NCBI RefSeq assembly: GCF_013359935.1
Contig: NZ_JABMCB010000142.1
Span: 1 to 59,966 of the forward strand
DNA length: 59,966 nucleotides
Direction of reading: 5' to 3'
Source: Paenibacillus xylanilyticus
Lineage (GTDB): Bacteria > Bacillota > Bacilli > Paenibacillales > Paenibacillaceae
The notes under the pieces are model-generated. The model had not been told where the DNA came from, made no database searches, and saw nothing but the letters and a program-made list of their open reading frames with translations. This document shows positions 8,659-17,541 of this stretch, piece after piece. The position numbers and the translations under genes are program-made. Positions within the stretch are counted from its first letter, which is position 1. Every line of letters starts with the position of its first letter.

Positions 8659-9759
8659 ATGGACATGGAATTAACAGCAACATCAAAGAATGATAGACAA
8701 AAATCGTTGGAAAAAGCGTTAACAGAGATTGAACGAGCATTTGGAAAAGGGTCCATTATGCGTCTTGGGGAACATTCAATGAATAAAATGGTTGAAACCA
8801 TCTCAACTGGATCTATTGGCCTCGATTTAGCATTGGGAATAGGTGGCGTGCCAAAAGGTAGAATTATTGAAATTTATGGCCCAGAGTCATCTGGTAAGAC
8901 CACATTGGCGCTTCATGTCGTTGCAGAAGTTCAAAAATCAGGTGGAACAGCGGCATATATAGATGCTGAACACGCTTTGGATCCAACCTATGCAAAAGCA
9001 TTGGGTGTAGACGTTGATTCAATGCTTATCTCCCAGCCTGATACAGGAGAGCAAGCATTAGAGATAACAGAAGCATTAGTAAGATCTGGTTCGGTAGATG
9101 TGATTGTTGTGGATTCGGTGGCAGCTCTGGTTCCTCGTGCAGAAATCGAAGGGGAGATGGGGGATGTTCACATGGGACTTCAAGCGCGTTTGATGAGTCA
9201 GGCATTACGAAAGTTAACAGGTTCAATCTCAAAAACACAAAGCGTAATCATTTTTATAAATCAGCTCAGAGAAAAGATTGGTGTTATGTTCGGTAGCCCG
9301 GAGGTAACTTCAGGAGGACGAGCTTTGAAGTTTTTTTCCTCCATTCGGCTTGATATTCGTCGTATAGAATCCATTAAGAACGGATCTGAAATAGTAGGAA
9401 ACCATATACGTGTTAAAGTTGTAAAAAATAAGCTGGCTCCACCATTTCGCATGACTGAATTTGACATCATGTATGGTGAAGGTATTTCAAAAATGGGGGA
9501 ACTTATTGATATAGGAATTGAACGTGGGCTGGTTCAGAAGTCTGGATCCTGGTTTTTTAGAGGAGAAATTAGGCTTGGACAAGGAAGAGATTCAGCAAAG
9601 AAGTATTTTATGGATCATCCGGATGAAGCAAAAGTTCTAGAAAATGAAATTCGCAAATTCGAGCACACTTCTTACGTTAATGAAAGAAATGAAATGCAGG
9701 TTAAAGACAATTTGTTGTCTAGTGGAATAGTCGAGGGATCTGAATTGAATGGTGAATAA
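8659..9759 (+). CDS. recA: RecA recombinase paralogue
   Basis: ATP-dependent strand-exchange protein. ATG 8659 is chosen because GAGGGGG lies 8 nt upstream; this gives 366 residues. Walker A is GPESSGKTT, Walker B is in [10 protein letters not shown], and the L2 loop is [12 protein letters not shown] where housekeeping RecA normally has GNPETTPGGRAL. The C-terminal region is intact ([11 protein letters not shown]) with a long acidic/polar tail. The substitutions in L2 and in the usually invariant GSWYSYEEERLGQGR stretch ([15 protein letters not shown] here) mark it as a diverged second copy. The promoter lacks an evident SOS box, so control may not be through LexA. It sits between the uvrA pair and the sigma gene. 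Confidence 0.93.
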   Translation: MDMELTATSKNDRQKSLEKALTEIERAFGKGSIMRLGEHSMNKMVETISTGSIGLDLALGIGGVPKGRIIEIYGPESSGKTTLALHVVAEVQKSGGTAAYIDAEHALDPTYAKALGVDVDSMLISQPDTGEQALEITEALVRSGSVDVIVVDSVAALVPRAEIEGEMGDVHMGLQARLMSQALRKLTGSISKTQSVIIFINQLREKIGVMFGSPEVTSGGRALKFFSSIRLDIRRIESIKNGSEIVGNHIRVKVVKNKLAPPFRMTEFDIMYGEGISKMGELIDIGIERGLVQKSGSWFFRGEIRLGQGRDSAKKYFMDHPDEAKVLENEIRKFEHTSYVNERNEMQVKDNLLSSGIVEGSELNGE

Positions 9760-9923
9760 TAATGAATTGAGTTGAGTCGCTAGATAATCGCTTCTCATAA
9801 CAACTAATTTATCAACTTCTATTAGAGAGAAGAACTGTGTTGATTAAGGCAATACTAGGGTAGGAACACTGTATCAGGATTGGTTCCTCATGAAAACAAA
9901 TGGTGTAGGAGGGACCATGTGGT

Positions 9924-10835
9924 ATGAAGTATTTTGAAGATATTATCGTTATGCCTGAAAAGAAGAACGATATCCACACGCAACTGTCACATAAAGAAAG
10001 TGGGACAAAGGATTCCGTACAATTTTATTTGGATAACATTGGTAAAATACAGCTTCTTTCCATAGAAGATGAGCGGCTTCTGGCAGAAAAAATCAAACAA
10101 GGAGATAAGGCCGCTAAGGTTAAATTTATTGAGGCAAATTTACGTTTAGTTGTCAGTATTGCAAGCAAGTATAAGTGGAGTGAGATGCCTCTACTTGATC
10201 TAATTCAAGAAGGAAATATAGGTCTCATGAGAGCAGTTGACAGATTCGATTCTGAGAAAGGTTTTAAGTTTAGTACCTATGCGACTTGGTTGATTCATCG
10301 TTCAATAGAACAAGCTGTAATTGATAAAGGAAGGGCAATAAGATACCCCACACACATTTTTGATTCGTTGAGAAAATGGACGAAGACTTTCCAACAATTT
10401 TTTTCGGAATTTGGTCGTGAACCTACTCCCGAAGAGATGGCTCACAAGATGAACATGCCAGTAAGTAGAATTCTCAAACTAAAAAATCTCGCAGAGAAGC
10501 AAATGGTATCTCTAGACTTGGAGATCGGGGTAGACCCAGTCATGAAACTCGGAGATTTGCTTGAAGACAATTATGGTAAAAAAACCGAAGAACTCATAGA
10601 GCAAAAAATTCTTCAGGAAAAAATTAATGAAGTTCTCCAAACATTAAACGAGAGGGAAGAAAGCGTACTTCGGTTGCGGTATGGATTAGATGATGGAGAG
10701 ATACACAGTTTCCAAGAAATTGGCAAGGTACACGGCGTTTCACGTCAACGAATTTACCAAATTGAAATCAAGGCTTTAAAGAAAATTGGCCAATATTTTG
10801 CTGAAGAACAGCTTCAAGATTTTCTTGAGGTTTAA
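9924..10835 (+). CDS. Group-2 sigma-70 factor with altered promoter-reading residues
   Basis: 303 residues with regions 1.2 (DSVQFYLDNIGKIQLL), 2, 3 and 4, resembling SigA without region 1.1. In region 2.4, where SigA/RpoD read TWWIRQAITRA, this protein has TWLIHRSIEQA. The residues matching E. coli Trp434, Gln437 and Thr440 are Leu123, Arg126 and Glu129, and the last two are the ones known to read the -10 element. In the region 4.2 recognition helix VTRERIRQIE becomes VSRQRIYQIE, changing residues matching Glu585 and Arg588, which contact the -35. It therefore probably reads a modified promoter. ATG 9924 lies 10 nt after AGGAGGG. The second carD follows after 66 bp. Confidence 0.92.
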   Translation: MKYFEDIIVMPEKKNDIHTQLSHKESGTKDSVQFYLDNIGKIQLLSIEDERLLAEKIKQGDKAAKVKFIEANLRLVVSIASKYKWSEMPLLDLIQEGNIGLMRAVDRFDSEKGFKFSTYATWLIHRSIEQAVIDKGRAIRYPTHIFDSLRKWTKTFQQFFSEFGREPTPEEMAHKMNMPVSRILKLKNLAEKQMVSLDLEIGVDPVMKLGDLLEDNYGKKTEELIEQKILQEKINEVLQTLNEREESVLRLRYGLDDGEIHSFQEIGKVHGVSRQRIYQIEIKALKKIGQYFAEEQLQDFLEV

Positions 10836-10901
10836 AATGTTTGATTTATAAAGATGAAGCATTATATTTCGCTATTTCTAGGAATCATAAGGAGGGATAT
10901 C

Positions 10902-11417
10902 ATGAATGGAATAAAGACAGGGGAATTGGTTTTCTATCCATTGCATGGTGTTGGACTTTTGGAAGAAAAAGTAACCCTTCCATATGAAGACAAACAAAAG
11001 GATTATTTCAAAGTCTATTTTGAAGAATTGAAAATGAATATTTTCATTCCTGAGGATTCTGCAGAACAACAAGGAGTAAGACCTCTTAGCACCCCCGAAA
11101 CATTAGAACGGTCAAAGACTCTTTTCTTTGAAAGATTTCGTGAATTACCCGAGCTTGCATCGGACAGGAAAAAAATATTGACCCAGAAACTGAGGTCAGG
11201 AGATATTCTCAACGTAACTGAAGTGATCCGGGATTTAGTGTGTGCACCTAAATATGATCTCAGGCTGAGTTCCCAGGACAAACTATTACTTGAAGCTGCA
11301 TGTAATTTGCTGAAAAATGAGCTAATGCATGTGCTTAGCATATCGAGTGAACAGGCAGCGGATAGCCTGAAAAAAACTATTAATTTAAGACTAAAGCACA
11401 AATCAGAATCTTTATGA
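10902..11417 (+). CDS. CarD family transcriptional regulator (copy 2)
   Basis: 171 residues from ATG 10902, which lies 5 nt after AAGGAGGG; an upstream in-frame ATG at 10854 has no such site. The CarD polymerase-binding domain (TGELVFYPLHGVGLLEEKV ... YFKVYFEELKMNIFIPEDSAEQQGVRPL) is followed by the helical domain with IRDLVCAPKYDLRL, nearly matching copy 1. It is encoded directly after the sigma gene. As CarD stabilises polymerase-promoter complexes, the pair looks like a dedicated transcription module. This is inference from adjacency and domain knowledge. Confidence 0.92.
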   Translation: MNGIKTGELVFYPLHGVGLLEEKVTLPYEDKQKDYFKVYFEELKMNIFIPEDSAEQQGVRPLSTPETLERSKTLFFERFRELPELASDRKKILTQKLRSGDILNVTEVIRDLVCAPKYDLRLSSQDKLLLEAACNLLKNELMHVLSISSEQAADSLKKTINLRLKHKSESL

Positions 11418-11444
11418 AATTATAGACAAGGTGGTAAAAAGCAG

Positions 11445-11684
11445 ATGAAACGTGTACTTTATGCATGTATTGAGCAAACCATTCATTTTCGTTTAAAAGA
11501 GGATACCAAGCATGAGATTGCGGTACGAGGTGTTCAAGCAGAACTAGAAGATTTCAAGACAACATTAAATCGAAAGAGAAAAAAATATAAAATACTTGAG
11601 GAAACCAATCAACCAGATGGTTCGATCATTGTGAAATTAAAAAGACAATATGCCGACTATGATTGCGACATTTATATGGAATGA
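11445..11684 (+). CDS. Small conserved-looking protein of the repair/sigma block
   Basis: 79 residues, unrecognised, predicted mixed alpha/beta with many Lys and Glu. AAGGTGG precedes the ATG. It is probably real because a decayed homologue exists at 28944-29182 (MKRILHAF..., TELEDYK, EITQPDG), matching MKRVLYAC, AELEDFK and ETNQPDG here. It follows carD copy 2 by 27 bp and is likely in the same transcript. Confidence 0.7.
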   Translation: MKRVLYACIEQTIHFRLKEDTKHEIAVRGVQAELEDFKTTLNRKRKKYKILEETNQPDGSIIVKLKRQYADYDCDIYME

Positions 11685-11852
11685 AATTGATACCGCATCT
11701 GGTAAGTCTATCGCGAATTCGAGCTTATGAAGAGTTAGTCTAACGAAAAGAAACGAAGAGCACTTCGGAGACAAATTTTATGTTAATAGTATAGGGGAAA
11801 TATAAAATTCCATTCCGATTCTATCTTCTAGTTCCTATAGAGGGAGGAAAAT

Positions 11853-12281
11853 ATGATTCTTACAAAGAGAGAGGCCGCAGTAATTGAGATGCTTCGTGGT
11901 TGTGAAACTCGAAGAAACATTGCCCGGAAACTCAATATAAGGATGCATGAATTAGATAGTATCGTTTTAGAGCTCGAGAATCATTCAACTATCCAGAAAC
12001 TGGAATCAAAGAGTTATGAGTATAGAGTGGTCTTGGACACTTATGAAGTGGATGAAAATAGCGAGCAAGCGGTTATGCCTAAAAAAACAAAAGTGATCGA
12101 GATCTTGATCCCTGAAGAATACGAAAATTACATTAGAAGTCAATATGGGGTAATCCCTCGAAGGGAGATCGCACGTCAACTTAACTTAAATAAGGTGACT
12201 TTAAATCTAATGATTATGAACCTTGGATTAGCAGATAAGGGGGTAGTAGAGGATAATAATCAGCATTTTCAAGCAAAATGA
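11853..12281 (+). CDS. Putative DNA-binding protein with two HTH-like segments
   Basis: 142 residues, with GAGGGAGG before the ATG. The N-terminal segment (REAAVIEMLRGCETRRNIARKLNIRMHELDSIVLELE) and C-terminal segment (IPRREIARQLNLNKVTLNLMIMNLGL) both look like helix-turn-helix units, suggesting an internal duplication. No family recognised. It lies 168 bp after the small gene and before a terminator, so it closes the block. Confidence 0.6.
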   Translation: MILTKREAAVIEMLRGCETRRNIARKLNIRMHELDSIVLELENHSTIQKLESKSYEYRVVLDTYEVDENSEQAVMPKKTKVIEILIPEEYENYIRSQYGVIPRREIARQLNLNKVTLNLMIMNLGLADKGVVEDNNQHFQAK

Positions 12282-12399
12282 GATGTGAATTTTAAATGTC
12301 AGTAATGAGCAAACTATCGTCTACATTGTGGAATGGATCAGAAAATTATTCGTATATTACTTAAGCGATATCACAATTAGTGAACGTTAGTTCCGTATC

Positions 12400-12428
12400 A
12401 ACCACCTAATCATTTAGGTGGTTTTTCT
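12400..12428 (+). terminator. Terminator closing the DNA-repair/sigma block
   Basis: ACCACCTAA (12401-12409) pairs with TTAGGTGGT (12414-12422), with a T-rich tail. Confidence 0.85.
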
Positions 12429-12561
12429 TTTGAAGCTACAACAAAAGATGGAATAGTAATTTTAATTAAGAAAGGAAGAATTATTACAATTTAAAAAATT
12501 GCTTTCTCAAATAAATCAGAATGTAAGTAAATACTTAGATGTTTAGGAGTGTAAAAAACGA

Positions 12562-12822
12562 ATGAATGACAAAATTGTCATGCCAATCTGGATGTTTGGC
12601 ATATTTATAGTACTAATGAATACGACGATGTTTAATGTAGCTATTCCAGGATTATTGAAAGTTTAAACATTACAGCAGATCAAGGATCGTGGGTTATTTC
12701 AGGATACTTTATTGACTACGCCTTATCTATGGTTATATATAGCCGATTATCAGATGGTATACCATTGCGAAGACTACTATTAATCGGTCTAATTCTGAAT
12801 GCCAGAATGGATCGATATCTGT
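12562..12822 (+). pseudogene. MFS transporter remnant (N-terminal part, frameshifted)
   Basis: ATG 12562 opens MNDKIVMPIWMFGIFIVLMNTTMFNVAIPGLLK, typical of the first helix of DHA2-type drug exporters, then hits a stop. The next frame continues SLNITADQGSWVISGYFIDYALSMVIYSRLSDGIPLRRLLLIG, the conserved loop 2-3 region. Everything after about 90 residues is missing. Confidence 0.75.
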
Positions 12823-12852
12823 GAAAAGGATTTACCTTTAAAAAGGAAAGGC

Positions 12853-12878
12853 TGGCCGTATTAGCGGCCATTTTTTTG
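12853..12878 (+). terminator. Terminator upstream of the GH3 gene
   Basis: TGGCCG, 6-nt loop, CGGCCA, then seven T. Confidence 0.8.
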
Positions 12879-12940
12879 TTATAGCATTTTAAGTTCAGCC
12901 TGGTAAAAGATCTGTACTCACCTAAAAATAATGTACTTCA

Positions 12941-12959
12941 ATGCACAAACAAAATGCAC
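12941..12959 (+). promoter_or_regulatory. ATGCAC direct repeats upstream of GH3
   Basis: Two ATGCAC copies (12941-12946, 12954-12959) 13 bp apart, just before a TATAAT at about 12974. Three related (A/G)TGCAC copies occur upstream of the transporter operon, making this a candidate site for the AraC-type response regulator. Confidence 0.4.
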
Positions 12960-13021
12960 CAAGGCCCCCATTATAATCAGTATCTGAAAGCGATTACATT
13001 ATATGGGGAGGGGTACAAAAA

Positions 13022-16000
13022 ATGTCGAGGGTTTTAAGACAAAGAGTCAGTAAAAGGATGCTTTCAATCGTAACAATCGCTAGTCTGATGGTGGGGTCGT
13101 CTTGGGGTACGATCCCGTCATCTGTTTCAGCTGCAAATGTTGTGGAGTTCAAAACTCAAAAAGGTGGCGTTTTTGATGGCATGCCTTTGTTTGACGGTAA
13201 TCCCGATCATCTGAATTCTTTCGTAGACACATATTTTGAGTACACCGGACTCGAGGGGCCAGCGGTATATGTCACTGGTTCCCGTAACCACTATACACTG
13301 ACGAAGGGAGCGAATGCAGGCAAAGTCATTCCTGGTGCGTTATCTGCTGCAGATAACGTTCAGGGTGTCTCGACAGATTTTCCGGCGCTGATCGGCATGG
13401 GTCAGAGCTGGAATAAAGAGCTTCTGTCCGAAATTGGAGAAGTCATGGGTAATGAGAAAATCAGCAAACTGAAAGTCAAACAGGGCGAATCAAATATCCA
13501 TGGCGGCGAAGATTCTTCTCTGAGTGTTGCATTCACGGTCGTCAGCGACATGCGCATCAATCCGCTTAGCGGACGTTTTGACGAGGGGTTTTCTGAAGAT
13601 CCGAATATGGCGGGTGTGTTGATTGACAAGATGGCTACAGGTCTAAGCGGAATTGGCCAACCCGCCACTAAAGATGGATTCTGGATGAGAGCTGCCGTGG
13701 GGACGAAGCATTATTCCGTCTATAACGCACAATGGTTCAGGCAAACCGCAAATAACAGTGCAGGGGCGCGCTCATTATTTGAGTATCAAACCCGGGCCGC
13801 GCTGCCAGGGTTTGAATCTGGCGCGCTAGCCGGTACGATGACGTCTTATGGTCGGACGAACGGCATTCCAAACATTCTTTCGCCACTTCAGCTATTGGCC
13901 AACTTGGACGCCAAATATGGCGTATATAGCTCACCCGATTTCAACGGTGATGCAATCGTGTCCAACGCGAACCAGCTTGGAAACGGGTACGATGACCGCT
14001 ATGCCGTGGACCGTGGTCATGCAACGGTTCTTATGGCGTTTGCCAAGGCGAATGCGGGCCGTCCGTCAGGCACGACGCCTGCGGATGTGACGGATCTCGT
14101 GACGCTGGTGGAACAGGGAGAGTACGGCATTACCGGGGAAGAGCTTATTGAGGCAGCCAGACCACACGTAAATCAACTGGTGCGTTTGGGAATCTTTAAT
14201 GAAACTGACGAGCAAGGCATACCGAAAGATTACCCTTTCGCCCAGGAAGCAAAGGACGTACGGACGTCTCCACCTTCTGATTACAACCAGTTGGACCATC
14301 AGGACGTGGCACTTCGCGCGGCCCAAGAGAGTATTGTGCTGCTCAAAAATGATAACACCCTTCCGCTGGAAAAGGGGAATCGTGCTGCTGTTTCCGGGGT
14401 GTATGCCGATGCGCGCTTCAAAACAACGTATTCAGTCGGCACGACGCCTGCGCTGGAAAACTCAGGTGAATCGCCGCTGCTCTCGATCATAAAAATGAAC
14501 GGCAGCAGCAACGTAAACTATACCCCAGGAGGTGAAGTCATCGCACTAACCTCCAAAGCAAATCAGCAAACGGTTACGGCAGACGTATACAGTCCAAATG
14601 CCGGGAAAGAGGGAGCGCAGCTCATTACCACTGCGGATACGCCAGAGGAGGCCAGTTCTTCCCACTTGTTCCGTGTGTACGATTGGGGTCAAGAGGGTTC
14701 TAGTTTATTGTCACTTCACAACCAACGTTGGATGACTTCTCCTGCAACCAATAATGCAGCCGTAGGAAATACGGATGGCACCAGCCTAAATCTGACGAAC
14801 AACGATTGGAGCCTTCCGGATATGATGGGTGACACGAGTGCCATACCACCAACGCTGCGAATCGAAAACAACGAGGATGGGTCATTATCGATTGTAGCCA
14901 ATGGGTACCGTACTGGATTTTCCGGGGACTTCACCAACTGGTATTATGCTCACGGACGCTTCATTAAGGTGGATGACGATGGTAAGCTCGTGACCTCATC
15001 ATCTCCACTGGGTAGCAAGGAAAATGCTGCGAATCGCCCGGACGAGGTGAAGTTCGAGAAATCGATCGTGCAGGACGTGGGCGAAGAGGCAGCAGCAAGA
15101 GCTGCTGAAGACGATTATGCCATCGTCTTCGTCGGAGCGGCACCACGTCACAGCGCAGGCGAGGGCAATGATCGCTCTAGCCTGGATATGGGCGAGGCTG
15201 ATTACGCGCTGGTCGATAACGTGTCTGCTGCGTTTGCAGCCGAGGGCAAAAAGACCGTCGTCGTGGTTAAATCGAGCTTTCCGGTAAGCATGGAACGCAT
15301 TCAAAACAACCCGAATGTCTCAGCAATTGTGTACCAGCCATATGGCGGCCAATACGATTCATATGCGCTAGCTCAGGTACTGTACGGAGATTACGCGCCG
15401 ACAGGACGTCTGACTTCCACATGGTATGCGGGGATGGATGCTTTCCCATCGATTAATTCTTACGTTGTGCCGGAAGGCAATACATCGGGTCTCGACAGCA
15501 TTGATCCTCGATTCGCGGTGGATATGACTAATGCAGATCCGATTGAGTCCGGGTTGACTTACATGTATACGGATGCCAAGGTGACTTATCCGTTTGGTTA
15601 CGGGTTGTCCTATGCTGGTTTTTCATACGATGCTCTGACCGCACCCTCTACCGTTCCAGGGGATGAACCATTCACGGTATCGGTCCGTGTAACCAATACT
15701 GGGGACGTGGCAACCTCCGAGGTAGTACAGCTGTACGCTCGCAATAGCCATTCCGCATACGGCGCCCATGCGCCCAAAAAGAAACTGGTGGCATTCGAGA
15801 AAGTTTACCTCGAACCAGGTCAATCGAGAGAAGTACCGCTGCAGGTCGATCCACAAACACTCTCATTATGGGATGTGAATCGAAGCGAATGGATCGTCGA
15901 ACAAGGAAGCTATGACTTCATGATCGGTACCTCCGCAGGTGAGGCAGACGTGCAAGCTTCGAAGGCGGTAAGTATGGGTGGTAAGTTGGTGGCGTCATTA

Positions 16001-17476
16001 TCCCTTACTGAGCCAATAAATGTATTCGATCATGCGTTTGCATCGAATGAAGTTGTCTATCACGAAGTATCCAAGGAACGCACCGCTGCCCAACTAAAAG
16101 CAAAAGCCATTGTAGGCGGATATTATGCGGTCCGGTCCAAACAAAATGGATCGTGGGTCGCGTTGCCAAAGGCCGATCTGACCGGTGCACGAAAGGTGAA
16201 GGCATCCGTTGCATCGAATGCGCAGGGAGGCACAATCTCATTGCATGCAGATACACTCGATTCCTCACCACTTGCTGTATGGAATGTACCGGTGACTGAT
16301 CCTGTTTCTTACAAAATCAGCAACGCTAATGTAACGGTCAAGGAGTTGGGGTACGTTGACGTGGAGGCCGATATTTCTGCTGCTGTAAGCGGCGTGCATG
16401 ATTTGTACCTGGTGTTCCATGAACCGGATCTTCGAATTGACGGATTGTCATTTACATTGAACGAAACGGGAACGAATCCTGGAAGTCCAGGCACCAACCC
16501 AGGAACAAATCCCGGTTCACCAAGCTCGCCTGGATCGGGTAATGGTGCTGCTCCTGTTGATCCACCAGCATCCGAGTCCGAGACAGAAGGTGAAACGAAT
16601 TCGGGAGGCAATCTATCTGCACTGGTGACAGTGCAAAAGGGAAGTGAGGCTGATCAGCAAAAGGTAAAAAGCATTCGCTCATCCGGCGTACGGGTTATAG
16701 GAGAACCATGGAATGTGACAATTAAGGATAAACAAGGCATTTACGTAACAGCAACGCTTCCAGCTGTCAACGATGTTGCTGCAGACTCGACTGCTATTGT
16801 TCACGTTGGCGAGGCAGGCAAACTTACTCCGGTGCCTGGTGTACTGACGCAAGACACGAACGGAAATCAGGCGTGGAAAGTGCTGATTAATCAAGCAGGC
16901 ACATACGTAGCGATTCATTCGAAGCGCACCTTTGTTGATGTAGCGTCTTCAGCCTGGTATGCCGGAGATATAGCTAAAGCCAGCAGCAAGCTGCTAATCA
17001 ATGGCGTTTCGGAACGCCGCGTGCAGCCTCAGGGAACGACAACATCAGCCCAAACGTTGATGGCAGCTATGAACGCAATAGGGATTGATCCGGGAGCAGC
17101 GGCATTAAACGAGAAATGGTTTGATCCGGTCTTGCGAGCCGCTGTGGAGTATGACTTGATGGAAGAAGGGCAGTTCTTGCCGAATGCCCCAATGTCAAGA
17201 GAAGGCATGGCAATAGTGCTCATCCATGCGCTGAACTTGGCCGGGGTGGACACGGAACTGCCGGAAGCAGAGATTGAATCATGGCTGGAAGACTTTAAAG
17301 ATCGGGACCAGCTAACGCCAAATAGCCGCTCAGCCATGGCTGCAGCGATTGGACTCGGTATATTTCAAGGTACACCGGAGGGTCTCCTGCAACCACAGAG
17401 CACGCTGACACGTTCACAACTTGCCACGGTCATTGTCCGCGTTCACGACCGGCTAGCAGTACTGCTTGAAGGTTAA
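13022..17476 (+). CDS. S-layer-anchored glycoside hydrolase family 3 enzyme
   Basis: 1484 residues. In order: signal peptide (about 1-37, ending VSA-A), GH3 N-terminal barrel with MTSYGRTNGIPNIL and a candidate nucleophile Asp in SPDFNG (about 305), GH3 C-terminal domain with the acid/base loop AGEGNDRSSLDM (about 713), an FnIII-like domain (PFTVSVRVTNTGDVATSEVVQLY), a CBM6-like beta-sandwich, a Pro/Gly/Ser/Thr/Asn linker (about 1150-1190), and three degenerate SLH repeats (from about 1303) that would hold it on the cell wall. GH3 enzymes release terminal beta-glucose or related sugars. The nucleophile motif is unusual for GH3 (normally SDW), so substrate is open. GGGGAGGGG precedes the ATG. 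It is the surface enzyme of the locus that follows. Confidence 0.85.
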   Translation: MSRVLRQRVSKRMLSIVTIASLMVGSSWGTIPSSVSAANVVEFKTQKGGVFDGMPLFDGNPDHLNSFVDTYFEYTGLEGPAVYVTGSRNHYTLTKGANAGKVIPGALSAADNVQGVSTDFPALIGMGQSWNKELLSEIGEVMGNEKISKLKVKQGESNIHGGEDSSLSVAFTVVSDMRINPLSGRFDEGFSEDPNMAGVLIDKMATGLSGIGQPATKDGFWMRAAVGTKHYSVYNAQWFRQTANNSAGARSLFEYQTRAALPGFESGALAGTMTSYGRTNGIPNILSPLQLLANLDAKYGVYSSPDFNGDAIVSNANQLGNGYDDRYAVDRGHATVLMAFAKANAGRPSGTTPADVTDLVTLVEQGEYGITGEELIEAARPHVNQLVRLGIFNETDEQGIPKDYPFAQEAKDVRTSPPSDYNQLDHQDVALRAAQESIVLLKNDNTLPLEKGNRAAVSGVYADARFKTTYSVGTTPALENSGESPLLSIIKMNGSSNVNYTPGGEVIALTSKANQQTVTADVYSPNAGKEGAQLITTADTPEEASSSHLFRVYDWGQEGSSLLSLHNQRWMTSPATNNAAVGNTDGTSLNLTNNDWSLPDMMGDTSAIPPTLRIENNEDGSLSIVANGYRTGFSGDFTNWYYAHGRFIKVDDDGKLVTSSSPLGSKENAANRPDEVKFEKSIVQDVGEEAAARAAEDDYAIVFVGAAPRHSAGEGNDRSSLDMGEADYALVDNVSAAFAAEGKKTVVVVKSSFPVSMERIQNNPNVSAIVYQPYGGQYDSYALAQVLYGDYAPTGRLTSTWYAGMDAFPSINSYVVPEGNTSGLDSIDPRFAVDMTNADPIESGLTYMYTDAKVTYPFGYGLSYAGFSYDALTAPSTVPGDEPFTVSVRVTNTGDVATSEVVQLYARNSHSAYGAHAPKKKLVAFEKVYLEPGQSREVPLQVDPQTLSLWDVNRSEWIVEQGSYDFMIGTSAGEADVQASKAVSMGGKLVASLSLTEPINVFDHAFASNEVVYHEVSKERTAAQLKAKAIVGGYYAVRSKQNGSWVALPKADLTGARKVKASVASNAQGGTISLHADTLDSSPLAVWNVPVTDPVSYKISNANVTVKELGYVDVEADISAAVSGVHDLYLVFHEPDLRIDGLSFTLNETGTNPGSPGTNPGTNPGSPSSPGSGNGAAPVDPPASESETEGETNSGGNLSALVTVQKGSEADQQKVKSIRSSGVRVIGEPWNVTIKDKQGIYVTATLPAVNDVAADSTAIVHVGEAGKLTPVPGVLTQDTNGNQAWKVLINQAGTYVAIHSKRTFVDVASSAWYAGDIAKASSKLLINGVSERRVQPQGTTTSAQTLMAAMNAIGIDPGAAALNEKWFDPVLRAAVEYDLMEEGQFLPNAPMSREGMAIVLIHALNLAGVDTELPEAEIESWLEDFKDRDQLTPNSRSAMAAAIGLGIFQGTPEGLLQPQSTLTRSQLATVIVRVHDRLAVLLEG

Positions 17477-17490
17477 GCGCCACCATAACG

Positions 17491-17541
17491 AAAACAAGGA
17501 ACCAGGTCATCATACATGGCCTGGTTCCTTGTTTTTTATGG
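17491..17541. terminator. Bidirectional terminator between GH3 and the response regulator
   Basis: A 16-bp perfect stem (arms 17491-17506 and 17520-17535) with an A run before it and a T run after it; it serves both convergent genes and overlaps the last codons of the regulator. Confidence 0.9.

Noticed and set aside
913..12281. Prophage or plasmid replication module
   Set aside because: No terminase, capsid, integrase, replication initiator or partition gene is seen in the block, so the phage idea is unsupported by this window.
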